Source: Photobacterium atrarenae (GTDB lineage Bacteria > Pseudomonadota > Gammaproteobacteria > Enterobacterales > Vibrionaceae). Taken from it: 64,000 bases of DNA. Of the stretch, positions 54,742 to 63,694 are shown piece after piece. The translations under genes were made by a program, and so were the position numbers. The stretch covers positions 1,550,001 through 1,614,000 of the forward strand of contig NZ_CP101509.1 in NCBI RefSeq assembly GCF_024380015.1. Reading direction: 5' to 3'. The first letter of the stretch is position 1, and the number at the start of each line of letters is the position of its first letter. Under the pieces are notes generated by a model. That model saw nothing but the letters and a program-made list of their open reading frames with translations, searched no databases and was not told the DNA's origin.

Positions 54742-55358
54742 TGCTGCGATTACTCATTGCTCTGCCTGCTGCGCTGGCAATGGCTTTGGGGCTGTTCACC
54801 TTTATGGCCTGGATGGTCGACAATGGTGACAAGTCGCTGCCGGAAGACAAGCCTTTGCTTGCCTTTGATATGGTGATGGTGGAGCAGGAAACGGAAGTTC
54901 GTCGCCGGCAACGTGCAGTGCCGGAGCAACCGGAAATGCCGGAGCCGCCGCCGGAGGCCAAGCCTGCGGCATCGCAGCAGGCAGTGGCGACCGATATTGC
55001 ACCAACCATGCCGAACCTGTCATTAAATACGACGGTTGCCGGTGTTCAAGTGCAAGCGCCGCAGTTTTCTGATTTCGGTACTAATCAGCAAGCGATGCCG
55101 CTGTATCGGGTTCAGCCGAATTATCCGCCACGTGCCCAGAAGCGGGGAATGGAGGGCTATGTCGTCCTGTCGTTTACCATTGATCCGCAGGGTAGGCCGA
55201 CGGATATCAAAGTGGTTGAAGCCAAACCGCGTCGGATTTTTGAGCGGGATGCGGTGCAGGCACTTCGACGGTGGAAATACCAGCCGAAAGTGGTGGACGG
55301 GGCTGCGATTGCGCAGGTGGGTCAAACGATCAAACTGGAGTTTAAGTTAAATAAATGA
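54741..55358 (+). CDS. tonB: TonB-type energy transducer (TonB2)
   Basis: This 205-residue protein has an N-terminal membrane anchor (LLIALPAALAMALGLFTFMAWMV) and a short Pro/Glu-rich spacer (about 60-85: VPEQPEMPEPPPEAKPA). The C-terminal TonB domain is YPPRAQKRGMEGYVVLSFTID to RRIFERDAVQALRRWKYQP. The spacer is much shorter than in enteric TonB, as in Vibrio TonB2. It couples the proton gradient to outer-membrane receptors, which are not encoded in this window. Confidence 0.92.
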   Translation: MLRLLIALPAALAMALGLFTFMAWMVDNGDKSLPEDKPLLAFDMVMVEQETEVRRRQRAVPEQPEMPEPPPEAKPAASQQAVATDIAPTMPNLSLNTTVAGVQVQAPQFSDFGTNQQAMPLYRVQPNYPPRAQKRGMEGYVVLSFTIDPQGRPTDIKVVEAKPRRIFERDAVQALRRWKYQPKVVDGAAIAQVGQTIKLEFKLNK

Positions 55359-56518
55359 TGAAGAAATTCTTACTATTGCTTGCTCTGGCTATTCCATCAG
55401 GCGTTGTGCATGCTGAGCTGACGCAATTTACCGCCAATAAAGTTCAGCGCGCCCATAATCTGCAACAGGAAGATAAACTCCCTGAGGCGATTGAATTGCT
55501 TGCCGGCCTGAATCCGGCCAAAGCGTATGACAAAGCATTTGTGAAGCGCATGCTGGGGGTGTTTTATTGGCAGCAGGGCAGTATCAAGCCGGCCATCGAC
55601 AACCTGGCTGATGCGGTGGACAGCGGTTTGCTGAAGGATGAACAGGCCTGGACTACTCAGCGGATGCTGGCAGATATTTTGTTGACGGATGCGCAGTACA
55701 AACGCGCACTGCCACATTATTATCAGCTCACTAAGAATATCCCGGAGCAACAGCAACCGGAGAGTTTGTGGCTGCGTATCGCCCAGTCCCATTACCAGTT
55801 GGGTGAATGGCAACCGGTGCTGAAAGCGGTGCAGGTTTATCAGCGCTATGTGAAGCAGCCGGATGTGCCCATTCTGTCGATGAAGCTGGGAGCTCAGCTG
55901 CAACTGGAGCGGTGGAAAAGCGCTTTGCCGACCTTGCAGAGCCTGATTGCCCTGGAGCCGGATCACCTGGCCTGGTGGCAACAGATGGCAGGGCTCCAAC
56001 TCCGTCTGGGCCGAACCAAAAATGCCCTGGAGACGTTGGCGCTGGCCAAACGTCAGGGAGTGGCTTTGACCCAGCAGAACCTGACCACTTTGGCACAGCT
56101 GTATGCCCAGCAGGGGATCCCTGAGCGGGCTGCGATCATTTATTCGCAACTGGATGGTGCAAACAATGATGCTGAGTTGATGTCGATGCAGGCGATGTAC
56201 TGGCAGCAGGCGAAGGAGTGGGACCATGCGATTTCAGCCTGGAAAATTGCGGCGAAGCTCGATGATCGCCATCGCTGGGCTTTGGCACAGTTGCTCCTGC
56301 AGGAAGGTCAGTTTGATCAAGCGCTCGCTCAGTTGGATAAGGTGAAGCAAAAAGCGAGCAAAGCTGAAGTTGAGCTGGCGCGAGTGCAGGCCTACTACAA
56401 AATGAAAGACTACGAGAAAGCAATCATTCATGCCAAACAAGCGAACAATATTCAGTCGAGTGCGACATCGAAAAGTTGGATCAAATATCTGAATCAGATG
56501 CGTGAGATGGACGGTTAA
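55355..56518 (+). CDS. Tetratricopeptide-repeat protein of the TonB2 cluster
   Basis: This 387-residue exported protein has a signal peptide (MMKKFLLLLALAIPSGVVHA) and TPR-like helix pairs through most of its length (for example WLRIAQSHYQLGEWQPVLKAVQVY, WALAQLLLQEGQFDQALAQLDKV and ARVQAYYKMKDYEKAIIHAKQA). It overlaps tonB by 4 bp and ends the operon before a terminator. A scaffold role in the TonB2 complex is likely by position, but not shown by sequence. Confidence 0.85.
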   Translation: MMKKFLLLLALAIPSGVVHAELTQFTANKVQRAHNLQQEDKLPEAIELLAGLNPAKAYDKAFVKRMLGVFYWQQGSIKPAIDNLADAVDSGLLKDEQAWTTQRMLADILLTDAQYKRALPHYYQLTKNIPEQQQPESLWLRIAQSHYQLGEWQPVLKAVQVYQRYVKQPDVPILSMKLGAQLQLERWKSALPTLQSLIALEPDHLAWWQQMAGLQLRLGRTKNALETLALAKRQGVALTQQNLTTLAQLYAQQGIPERAAIIYSQLDGANNDAELMSMQAMYWQQAKEWDHAISAWKIAAKLDDRHRWALAQLLLQEGQFDQALAQLDKVKQKASKAEVELARVQAYYKMKDYEKAIIHAKQANNIQSSATSKSWIKYLNQMREMDG

Positions 56519-56542
56519 TTGAACCGCGAACGCTGAATCATG

Positions 56543-56568
56543 AAAGGCCCCATTTTGGGGTCTTTTTT
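56543..56568 (+). terminator. Terminator after the TonB2 cluster
   Basis: AAAGGCCCC and GGGGTCTTT pair with one G-T wobble around ATTTT, followed by further T residues. Confidence 0.8.
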
Positions 56569-56713
56569 ATATCTGAACGACCGAAAATAAGGCGGGTGGG
56601 TTTTAACTTGTACGTGTTTAATTCGAGAATCGGGTCTGATTTTCCGCGTCTGAAGCAATCAGGCGATAAGCTATAACTAATCGAAGCGATTAGGGAAGCA
56701 AAATGACAGTCCC

Positions 56714-56791
56714 GATACGAAAAATGACCTGGAAGACGATCGGGCGGTCTTACCGCCCGAACTTATGCACTTTTTTAAGGTTTTTCGTATC
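56714..56791 (+). promoter_or_regulatory. 78-base nested inverted-repeat structure in the leader of the EF-G paralogue
   Basis: GATACGAAAAA (56714-56724) pairs perfectly with TTTTTCGTATC (56781-56791). Inside, CGGGCGGT (56741-56748) pairs with ACCGCCCG (56752-56759). The outer arms end 26 bases before the start codon, so folding could affect translation. A separate CTAATCG-AAG-CGATTAG dyad lies at 56677-56693. This could be a cis-acting RNA or a small inserted repeat. Confidence 0.55.
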
Positions 56792-56817
56792 ACATTGAAT
56801 CTGTTCAGGGGGCTTGC

Positions 56818-58842
56818 ATGGCTGTTCACGATATCCGAAATATTGCGTTTGTTGGTCAAAGCGGGGTGGGGAAAACCAGCCTGGTGGAGCGCTTATTGGC
56901 TGATTCCCAAACTATTACTCACCTCGGGAGTGTGAAGACCGGGGACACAGTGAGTGATTGCGATCCCCAGTCGATTCAATACCAGCACAGTATCGAAACC
57001 ACCCCGGTGACGCTCAACTGGCAGTCTCACACCATGAATATCATCGATACACCGGGGGTGCTGGAACTGCTGGGCCGCACGTTCAGTGTTTTTCCTGCCA
57101 TCGAATCGACAGCGCTGGTACTCGATGCCAATACCCCGCTCAACCAGGTCTCTGATCGGTTATTCGCATTTGCGCAAGCGCAGCAGAAGTGCCAAATGGT
57201 GATTATCAACAAGCTGGATCTGAATCCGGATAAAGTGCCGGCGTTGGTCGCTGAACTGGCATCGCACTTTGGCGCGGAATGTCTGCCGATCAATCTGCCT
57301 GCACGGGATGGGGAAAGCGTGGTCGATTGCTACTTTGAACCTGATTATGTGCAGGCGACGCTGATTGACTCGGTTGAAGAGGCCCATGAACGCCTGATTG
57401 ATCAGGTAATTGAAGTGGATGAAGCACTGATGGCGCTCTACCTGGAGCAGGGCTCAGAGCTGTCACCGGAGCAGTTGCATGAGCCATTTGAGGCTGCACT
57501 GCGGCTGGGCCATGTCATTCCGATCTGTTTTGTTTCAGCCGAAAGTGGGGCTGGGGTTGATTTGCTGCTGCGAACCCTGACGGAAATCATGCCGACACCC
57601 GCAGAAGGTAACCCGCCGTTATTGGTAAAAAACGGAAAGCAAGTGCCGGTCAATATCGAGCAAAGCGATCACAGCGTTGCTCATGTGTTTAAAATCAGTG
57701 TTGATCCCTATTTGGGCAAAATGGCCTATCTGCGGGTCTTTCAGGGAGTAATCCGTGCGGGAAGTCAGCTGTTTATTAACGATAGCAATAAAGCGTTCAA
57801 GGTCTCTCACCTTTATCAGCAGCAAGGTAACAAGCGATTTGAAATTACGTCAGCGAGCGCGGGGGATTATTGTGTTCTGGCGAAAATTGATGATCTCTAT
57901 TTTGACGCTGTGATTCATGATTCTCACGACGAAGACGGGATCAAAATGCGGACTCTGGATTTTCCTGAGCCCATGTACAGCCTGGCGATCAGGCCGATTA
58001 AGCGGGGAGATGAGCAAAAGTTGTCCGAAACACTGCAAAAGATCGCCGCAGAAGATCCGAGCCTCAGGTTAGAGCACCGGACCCGGACCAATGAAACCGT
58101 GTTAAGTGGTCAGGGGGAGTTCCACCTGAAAATTGCCCTGGAGAAAATGGCTTCGATCTATAAATTGGAAGTTGAGACAACTGAGCCTGATATAGAGTAC
58201 TTTGAGACGGTCACATCGCCGGCGGAAGGCCGTTATCGTCACAAAAAACAAAGTGGCGGTGCCGGTCAATTCGGTGAGGTGCAACTGAAAATCAGGCCGT
58301 TGGCGCGCGGGGAAGGATTTCAGTTCATCAACAAAGTCGTGGGTGGTGCAATCCCAACCTCGTTTATTCCCGCGGTGGAGAAAGGGATCCGGCAGGCCAT
58401 TGAAGAAGGTGCGATTTCGGGCAACCCCATCCGTGATGTGGAAGTTACGGTTTATGACGGCAAGCATCACCCGGTCGACTCGAAAGAAATTGCTTTTGTG
58501 ATCGCCGGGAAGAGGGCGTTTCTTGATGCGGTGAACCAGGCAAGCCCGATCATCTTAGAGCCAATTGTTGAACTATCGTTGCGGGTACCGACGTTGTCCG
58601 TCGGTGATGTGACCGGTGAACTTGCCGGTAATCGCGGCGTGATCCTCGGCACCAATGCTGAGCCAAATAATTTCACGGCATTACAAGCGCGGGCTCCGTT
58701 AAATGAACTGCAAGGTTATGCCCAACGGTTGCGGGCCATGACGGGCGGTGAAGGGAGTTTCAGTATGGTGCTCAGTCATTACGAGCCAGCGCCGCATCAT
58801 GTTCAGTTGCAAGTGTGTCAAGGTGGACAGAACGCTGAATGA
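56818..58842 (+). CDS. EF-G-like translation GTPase paralogue (FusA2 type)
   Basis: This 674-residue protein has G1 GQSGVGKT (13-20), G3 DTPG (77-80) and G4 NKLD (131-134). EF-G-like domains II to V follow, for example GQGEFHLKIALEKM and the domain IV to V segment GAGQFGEVQLKI. It lacks the EF-G switch I RGIT motif, having SDCDPQSIQYQHSI instead, as in EF-G2 proteins. Val81 follows DTPG where canonical EF-G has the catalytic His. It therefore may hydrolyse GTP slowly or in another setting. It is a single gene with a structured leader, apart from any rpsL/rpsG operon. Confidence 0.87.
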   Translation: MAVHDIRNIAFVGQSGVGKTSLVERLLADSQTITHLGSVKTGDTVSDCDPQSIQYQHSIETTPVTLNWQSHTMNIIDTPGVLELLGRTFSVFPAIESTALVLDANTPLNQVSDRLFAFAQAQQKCQMVIINKLDLNPDKVPALVAELASHFGAECLPINLPARDGESVVDCYFEPDYVQATLIDSVEEAHERLIDQVIEVDEALMALYLEQGSELSPEQLHEPFEAALRLGHVIPICFVSAESGAGVDLLLRTLTEIMPTPAEGNPPLLVKNGKQVPVNIEQSDHSVAHVFKISVDPYLGKMAYLRVFQGVIRAGSQLFINDSNKAFKVSHLYQQQGNKRFEITSASAGDYCVLAKIDDLYFDAVIHDSHDEDGIKMRTLDFPEPMYSLAIRPIKRGDEQKLSETLQKIAAEDPSLRLEHRTRTNETVLSGQGEFHLKIALEKMASIYKLEVETTEPDIEYFETVTSPAEGRYRHKKQSGGAGQFGEVQLKIRPLARGEGFQFINKVVGGAIPTSFIPAVEKGIRQAIEEGAISGNPIRDVEVTVYDGKHHPVDSKEIAFVIAGKRAFLDAVNQASPIILEPIVELSLRVPTLSVGDVTGELAGNRGVILGTNAEPNNFTALQARAPLNELQGYAQRLRAMTGGEGSFSMVLSHYEPAPHHVQLQVCQGGQNAE

Positions 58843-58852
58843 AAAGAAAAAC

Positions 58853-58881
58853 CTGGCGGTTTATCGATGAACCGTCAGTTT
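58853..58881 (+). terminator. Terminator after the EF-G-like gene
   Basis: CTGGCGGTT and AACCGTCAG pair with one G-T wobble, followed by TTTAATT. It is moderately strong. Confidence 0.6.
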
Positions 58882-59084
58882 AATTCGCTTTATTTAATCC
58901 TTTGTTTTGCTTCGCATTTAGCAACCATTCATACCAGTAGTCGATGTTGGTATGTTATGCTTTGTTGCACATATGAAAAGGACGTTGCGGGATTTGGTTA
59001 TCTTTGGCGGTAGCGTGTCTCGGCCTAAGTTACCTGTTTCTGCGCAAATTTAGCTATCTCTGCAACAGTAAAAAGGTACCCGGC

Positions 59085-59459
59085 ATGAATTACGATGAAT
59101 TCAACCACTTTTGTGGCGCTTTCCCGGCATCAACCCACGTTGTGCAGTGGGGGAATTCGCATGTCTGGAAAGTCGGTGGCAAAGTCTTTGCGATTGGCGG
59201 CTGGGGAAAGAACGATAAACCCGCGTTTACATTTAAAACATCAGACTTGAATTTTGTTTTTCTCAGTAATCATGATGGTTATATTCCGGCACCGTATTTT
59301 GCAACACGGGGGATGAAGTGGATCCAGCAAACCGAAACCGCGGGTGAATTAGACGAAGAGCTCAGATACTACATTTCAGAATCCTACCGCATTGTGTCAC
59401 TTGGCCTGAGCAAGCGAAAACAACAAGAGTTAGGGATAAATCCTCACTCGGAGTCTTGA
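59085..59459 (+). CDS. MmcQ/YjbR family protein
   Basis: This 124-residue protein matches the YjbR-like fold: YDEFNHFCGAFPASTHVVQWGN, a short strand pair VWKVGGKVFAIGGW, then FKTSDLNFVFLSNHDGYIPAPYFATRGMKWIQ. The fold resembles a double-wing DNA-binding domain, but function is unproven. The ATG at 59085 follows AAAGGT; an in-frame extension to 59004 is unlikely. It starts a five-gene same-strand run. Confidence 0.84.
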   Translation: MNYDEFNHFCGAFPASTHVVQWGNSHVWKVGGKVFAIGGWGKNDKPAFTFKTSDLNFVFLSNHDGYIPAPYFATRGMKWIQQTETAGELDEELRYYISESYRIVSLGLSKRKQQELGINPHSES

Positions 59460-59462
59460 ATC

Positions 59463-59855
59463 ATGCTGATAGCTAACGAGAGCACCATGATTAGTCATAT
59501 CGACCATCTTGTTTTAACCGTTAGTGATATCGATGCGTCTGTTCAGTTTTATCAACGCGTGCTGTTGATGGAAGCGGTGACATTCGCCAACGGGCGCAAA
59601 GCGATGAAGTTCGGGGATCAAAAAATCAACTTGCAGCTGTTAGGGCAAGAGAGAAGAAATAAAGCCGGGGTTGGTTCCGGTGATTTATGCCTGATTTCAT
59701 CGTGGCCGCTCGAAGATGTGGTTGCGCACCTGTCGAAAGAGCACGTTGATATTGTGGAAGGGCCTGTGACCAAATCTGGCGCCCTAGGAGCGATTCAATC
59801 TGTTTATTTCAACGATCCCGACCAGAACTTAATTGAAGTCAGTGTGTATGAATAA
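59463..59855 (+). CDS. VOC (glyoxalase/dioxygenase superfamily) protein
   Basis: This 130-residue protein has paired beta-alpha-beta-beta-beta modules. The N-terminal module is ISHIDHLVLTVSDIDASVQFYQRVL and the C-terminal one ends FNDPDQNLIEVSVY, which places the usual metal ligands His and Glu. It could be a glyoxalase-like or a resistance-type (fosfomycin or bleomycin) protein; the sequence does not decide. It starts 3 bases after the previous stop. An internal ATG at 59487 is an alternative start. Confidence 0.84.
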   Translation: MLIANESTMISHIDHLVLTVSDIDASVQFYQRVLLMEAVTFANGRKAMKFGDQKINLQLLGQERRNKAGVGSGDLCLISSWPLEDVVAHLSKEHVDIVEGPVTKSGALGAIQSVYFNDPDQNLIEVSVYE

Positions 59856-59921
59856 TCGAGAAAATAACAATGCAGTACGAAGTTTACAGCCTCAAAGACA
59901 GAGCTGAATGAAGGGAGCTAA

Positions 59922-60935
59922 ATGTCAGTTATTTTACCTAAGCCGTTAAAACCGGGAGATAAGATAGGATTCTTTTCTCCGTCATCCCCTGCAACAGTGT
60001 TTGCGCCGACCCGATTCAATCGGGCGGAAATGTTTCTGCGCAGCAAAGGCTTTGAACTACAGCCCGGTTTATTGACCGGACAACATGATCACTACCGTTC
60101 AGGCTCTATTCAACAGCGGGCGGAAGAATTCAATGCCCTGATCCGAAACCCCGAGGTTCGGTGTGTGATGTCCACCATCGGCGGCAGTAACAGTAACGCG
60201 CTTCTGCCGTATATTGATTATGACGCCTTGATTCGGGATCCCAAGATCATTATCGGCTATTCAGATGTCACCGCGCTGTTGCTGGGGATATATGCCAAGA
60301 TCGGGTTGATCACGTTTTACGGCCCTGCGCTGGTTGCCTCTTTTGGGGAGTTGCCCCCTTTAGTTGAGGAGACTTACCAGTCTTTTGAAGCGATGTTGTG
60401 CCAACACAGCCCACTTCCTTTTCAATATTTGATGCCGCAGCGATGGACAGATACGAAGATTGACTGGGAAACACAGACTGAGCCGAAACCCACCCAGGAC
60501 AATGCCTGGCGATACCGGGGGAGCGGCATTGTTACAGGTTGTTTAATCGGGGGGAATCTTAATACCATGGCAGGTATCTGGGGGAGCCCGTATATGCCGG
60601 AGATAATCGACGGTGATATTTTATTACTGGAAGATTCACTGAAAGGGATCGAAACCGTCGAGCGCGCATTTTGCCATTTAAAAGCATGTGGCGTTTTCGA
60701 CAGAGTCTCGGCGGTCGTGCTGGGCAAGCATGAACTGTTTGACGATAAAGGCACGGGGCGAACCCCTTTGGATGTCCTGATTGAAGTGCTGAATGGCCAG
60801 GCACTGCCAATATTGTATGGCTTTGATAGTTGTCATACCCACCCGATGCTCGTCACTCCGCTTGGCGTCGAGGCTGAAATCGATTTTGATGCCGAGCGCA
60901 TTTGTTTGAAGGGGCCGTGGTTGGAACCGGCATAA
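59922..60935 (+). CDS. S66-family LD-carboxypeptidase / MccF-like peptidase
   Basis: This 337-residue serine peptidase has the S66 pattern: PGDKIGFFSPSSP at the N-terminus, MSTIGGSNSNALLPYIDYD, nucleophile Ser114 in IIGYSDVTALL, Glu in LLLEDSLKGIETVERAF and His in FDSCHTHPML. S66 members cut L,D-peptide bonds in murein recycling (LdcA) or inactivate microcin C-type toxins (MccF). Length and motifs fit either, and the context with a phosphotransferase and VOC protein makes self-protection worth considering. No signal peptide is present. Confidence 0.87.
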   Translation: MSVILPKPLKPGDKIGFFSPSSPATVFAPTRFNRAEMFLRSKGFELQPGLLTGQHDHYRSGSIQQRAEEFNALIRNPEVRCVMSTIGGSNSNALLPYIDYDALIRDPKIIIGYSDVTALLLGIYAKIGLITFYGPALVASFGELPPLVEETYQSFEAMLCQHSPLPFQYLMPQRWTDTKIDWETQTEPKPTQDNAWRYRGSGIVTGCLIGGNLNTMAGIWGSPYMPEIIDGDILLLEDSLKGIETVERAFCHLKACGVFDRVSAVVLGKHELFDDKGTGRTPLDVLIEVLNGQALPILYGFDSCHTHPMLVTPLGVEAEIDFDAERICLKGPWLEPA

Positions 60936-61005
60936 ACGAGAGATATTCTCGGTACAACAATGAACTGAACCCGAAACAGAATACAGAAATAAGTAAAGGA
61001 AGCTG

Positions 61006-61221
61006 ATGCGCCAGTCGTTACGAGAGAAAGTCATTCAAGTTTGTAGTAAGAAAATCAGCCAGAAAGGCGAGAGTGTCGGCGTGTCGTTTTATGCGTTTTT
61101 TGCCAACAAAAACGATGATCCTGAGCTGCTGATGGAAGCGGCGACGTGGTGGATCCAAACCCACCAGTTGGACCACTTCGAAAAAGCGACAAAAATTATG
61201 GCGATGGTCGAGTCAGGTTAA
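61006..61221 (+). CDS. Small conserved-looking protein, 71 residues (possibly DUF6500)
   Basis: The sequence (MRQSLREKVIQVCSKKISQKG then VSFYAFFANKNDDPELLMEAATWWIQTHQLDHFEKATKI) is compact, helical and well formed. An AAGGAAGCTG ribosome-binding region precedes it. I associate it from memory with the DUF6500 family, but weakly. No function is known. It lies between the LD-carboxypeptidase and phosphotransferase genes on the same strand. Confidence 0.68.
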   Translation: MRQSLREKVIQVCSKKISQKGESVGVSFYAFFANKNDDPELLMEAATWWIQTHQLDHFEKATKIMAMVESG

Positions 61222-61277
61222 TAGGGCTGCAGCTTGTTAGGGGGCTGACGCTAGGAAATGGAAGGAAAAGCTGATTC

Positions 61278-62057
61278 ATGGAAAAACAGATTGGGAGCCC
61301 GGAAAGAGCAATTTATCACGACAAAGATCGGGTCATCCGGCCATTGAATCCGTGGTCTGAAACTATTCACCGACTGTTGGATCATTTACATACTCATGGT
61401 GTGGCGGGTTGTCCCAGATTCATTGGCGTTGACGGTGAACAGGAGGTGTTGAGCTATATCGACGGTGAGACGTACAACTATCCGCTTTCGGGGGCCATTG
61501 CCAGCCACCATGCGTTAACTTCTGCGGCCAGTTTGCTGCGGCAGCTACATGACGCCTCTGCCAGCTTTTTATCATCGAACTCAGAACATCAACATCAATG
61601 GATGCTGCCTGCCCAAGCGCCGCAGGAAGTGATCTGCCACGGCGACTTCGCGCCCTATAATGTTGCCCTGAAGGGGGAAGTGGTGAGCGGGGTGTTTGAT
61701 TTCGATACGGCGCATCCCGGCCCTCGAGTTTGGGATTTGGCGTATGCCGTTTATTGTTGGGCACCGTTCAAAACCGACCCGATGGATGCGCTTGGCACCC
61801 TGTCAGCACAAATTGAGCGGGCCAAGGCATTTTGTGATGCCTACGGGGCGAGTGCTGCGCAGTGTCAGATGTTGGTTGAGATGATGATCAAGCGGTTAGC
61901 GGCCTTGGTGGCGTTCATGCAGGCTGAAGCGGACGCCGGCAATGAACAGTTCAAAGCAGATATCGCCCAGGGGCATCATTTGAGTTACCTGGCTGACATC
62001 GACTATCTCAAACAGCATCAGCAGATTATTACGTTGGGGTTATTGACGGGAAAATAA
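61278..62057 (+). CDS. Aminoglycoside-phosphotransferase-like (APH fold) kinase
   Basis: This 259-residue protein has the APH/choline-kinase catalytic loop HGDFAPYN (with the catalytic Asp) and the metal-binding GVFDFDTAHPGPRVWDLAYAV. The N-lobe shows GSPERAIYHDKDRVIRP and FIGVDGEQEVLSYIDGE. It may phosphorylate a small metabolite or an antibiotic; the substrate cannot be inferred. It ends the five-gene run before a terminator. Confidence 0.84.
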   Translation: MEKQIGSPERAIYHDKDRVIRPLNPWSETIHRLLDHLHTHGVAGCPRFIGVDGEQEVLSYIDGETYNYPLSGAIASHHALTSAASLLRQLHDASASFLSSNSEHQHQWMLPAQAPQEVICHGDFAPYNVALKGEVVSGVFDFDTAHPGPRVWDLAYAVYCWAPFKTDPMDALGTLSAQIERAKAFCDAYGASAAQCQMLVEMMIKRLAALVAFMQAEADAGNEQFKADIAQGHHLSYLADIDYLKQHQQIITLGLLTGK

Positions 62058-62078
62058 GGTCTTGAAAAGAGATAATTG

Positions 62079-62118
62079 CCCTTTGCCGCGCAAAATGCTT
62101 CGCAGCAAAGGGCTGTTT
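62079..62118 (+). terminator. Terminator after the phosphotransferase gene
   Basis: GCCCTTTGC (62079-62087) pairs with GCAAAGGGC (62106-62114), followed by TGTTTT. It lies just before the convergent chemotaxis gene end. Confidence 0.75.
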
Positions 62119-62123
62119 TCAGA

Positions 62124-63569
62124 TTAGTTTGAAGTACGGTATTTCTTCAGCACTTCATTGAGGGATTGTGATGCCTGTGTGAGCAGCTGGATATTCCCTG
62201 CCGATTCTTGCGACGCGTTCAGTAGCTGGCTGGATTGATCCCGAATATCATTCAGTTCCGATGCAATTTCATTAACCACCGCTGTCTGCTCTTCAGCTGC
62301 CGTAGCAATCTGGGCGCTCATGTCCATCAGAGATTTTGCAGAATCAGCAATCTCGCTGATATCAGCACCAATTTCACCAATGACCTGGCTGCTTTGTTCC
62401 GCTTGCTCCAGGGTTTGATTGGTTTTCAGCGAGATCCCCTGAGTTTCGGATTGAAGCTGGTCAATCATGCCCTGAATTTCAATCGTGGCTTTTTGCGTCC
62501 GGCTGGCCAGCGTTCGGACTTCATCAGCGACCACGGCAAATCCGCGTCCTTGTTCGCCGGCCCGGGCGGCTTCGATGGCCGCGTTGAGTGCCAACAGGTT
62601 GGTTTGTTCTGAGATGGCATTGATGGTGGTGATCACATCATTAATGGCAGTAGCCTTTTCATTCAGGCTCACAACATTGTCTGCCGCACCGCGGGTATGC
62701 TCCGACAGAGTGGACATCATCGCAATGGCTTCTTGAACGCGCTCGTTGCTTTGCATGATCCGGGTAGTGTCCCGATCGGATTGATCAGAGGCTTGTACAC
62801 CGTAGTTGGAAATTTCTGTGGCGGTTGCCGACATCTCTTCCATTGCGGTTGCAACTGAATCGACGGAAGCGTACTGCTTGTTCACGCTGGCTTCAGACAC
62901 TTTGGCGTCCTGTGAAAAAGCGGTGGCCGTTTCATACAGCGTCGCCGAGCTGGATTTCACCGTCTTGACCATGTCACTGATGGTATCCATGGTGCGGTCC
63001 AGCTCGTGACCGATCACCCCGAATTCGTCCCGGCCAATGTGAAAACCCAGCCGTGAGGTTAAATCGCCGTCAGCAAGCCGACGGGTGGTTTGATGGATCA
63101 CCCAAAGAGCGCCCATCAAATGCGTTGAGACCCAGTAAAATATGAGTGCCAGCGGCAACAAAGGCAGAAAAGAGAATGCAAACTGGGTCAGAGTGTCGCG
63201 CTTGGCTGTTTCGTCAACTGGTGGGACGTTCAGAACGGCGTATTGACCATGGATGGTGCTGGCAGCGGCGACTTGTTGACTTGAGGAAGCTGGGGAGGAA
63301 GAAAGAAGTTGAATGCCTTGTGACTGAAGGACTTGTTGGATATGGGCTTCATCAGCTTTCATTGCCAACAGTGTAGCAACAGCAGTATCGACCTGTGCTT
63401 GTGCCGTTATCTGGTTAGAGGTGTTGAGGTTCTCCAGCGTTGAGAAGTAGTGTTTTCCTGAAAAGCCGATCAGCACTACGGCAAACAAGCAGAACAGTAT
63501 CCAGAATTTATCCGTCACATTGGTTTTTATTAGTAGCCGGTCTATCGGCCTGAAATCAACTTCTCTCAT
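62124..63569 (-). CDS. Methyl-accepting chemotaxis protein
   Basis: This 481-residue receptor has a first membrane helix (about 21-37), a short periplasmic region of about 100 residues, a second helix (about 135-155) and a HAMP segment ([36 protein letters not shown]). A long cytoplasmic coiled coil carries the signalling tip [39 protein letters not shown] six bases upstream supports the ATG at 63569 over 63581. The small periplasmic domain is of no recognised ligand class. No CheA/CheW genes are nearby, so it feeds the main chemotaxis array. Confidence 0.92.
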   Translation of the reverse strand: MREVDFRPIDRLLIKTNVTDKFWILFCLFAVVLIGFSGKHYFSTLENLNTSNQITAQAQVDTAVATLLAMKADEAHIQQVLQSQGIQLLSSSPASSSQQVAAASTIHGQYAVLNVPPVDETAKRDTLTQFAFSFLPLLPLALIFYWVSTHLMGALWVIHQTTRRLADGDLTSRLGFHIGRDEFGVIGHELDRTMDTISDMVKTVKSSSATLYETATAFSQDAKVSEASVNKQYASVDSVATAMEEMSATATEISNYGVQASDQSDRDTTRIMQSNERVQEAIAMMSTLSEHTRGAADNVVSLNEKATAINDVITTINAISEQTNLLALNAAIEAARAGEQGRGFAVVADEVRTLASRTQKATIEIQGMIDQLQSETQGISLKTNQTLEQAEQSSQVIGEIGADISEIADSAKSLMDMSAQIATAAEEQTAVVNEIASELNDIRDQSSQLLNASQESAGNIQLLTQASQSLNEVLKKYRTSN

Positions 63570-63694
63570 CGTGTCCCTCAAAGTTAACCAAAGTATTATT
63601 CAATGTAATTGCGGTCTAACGATGATTATTTTCACATAATTTTTCAATGGCGATCAGTTGTTGCTCAGTGTTTGGTGATTCCTGTCACGTATTT

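Noticed and set aside
59085..62057. Integron cassette array
   Set aside because: The mix of VOC, kinase and small unknown genes resembles vibrio superintegron cassettes, but the gaps contain no attC-like paired RYYYAAC/GTTRRRY sites and no repeated spacer of similar length.
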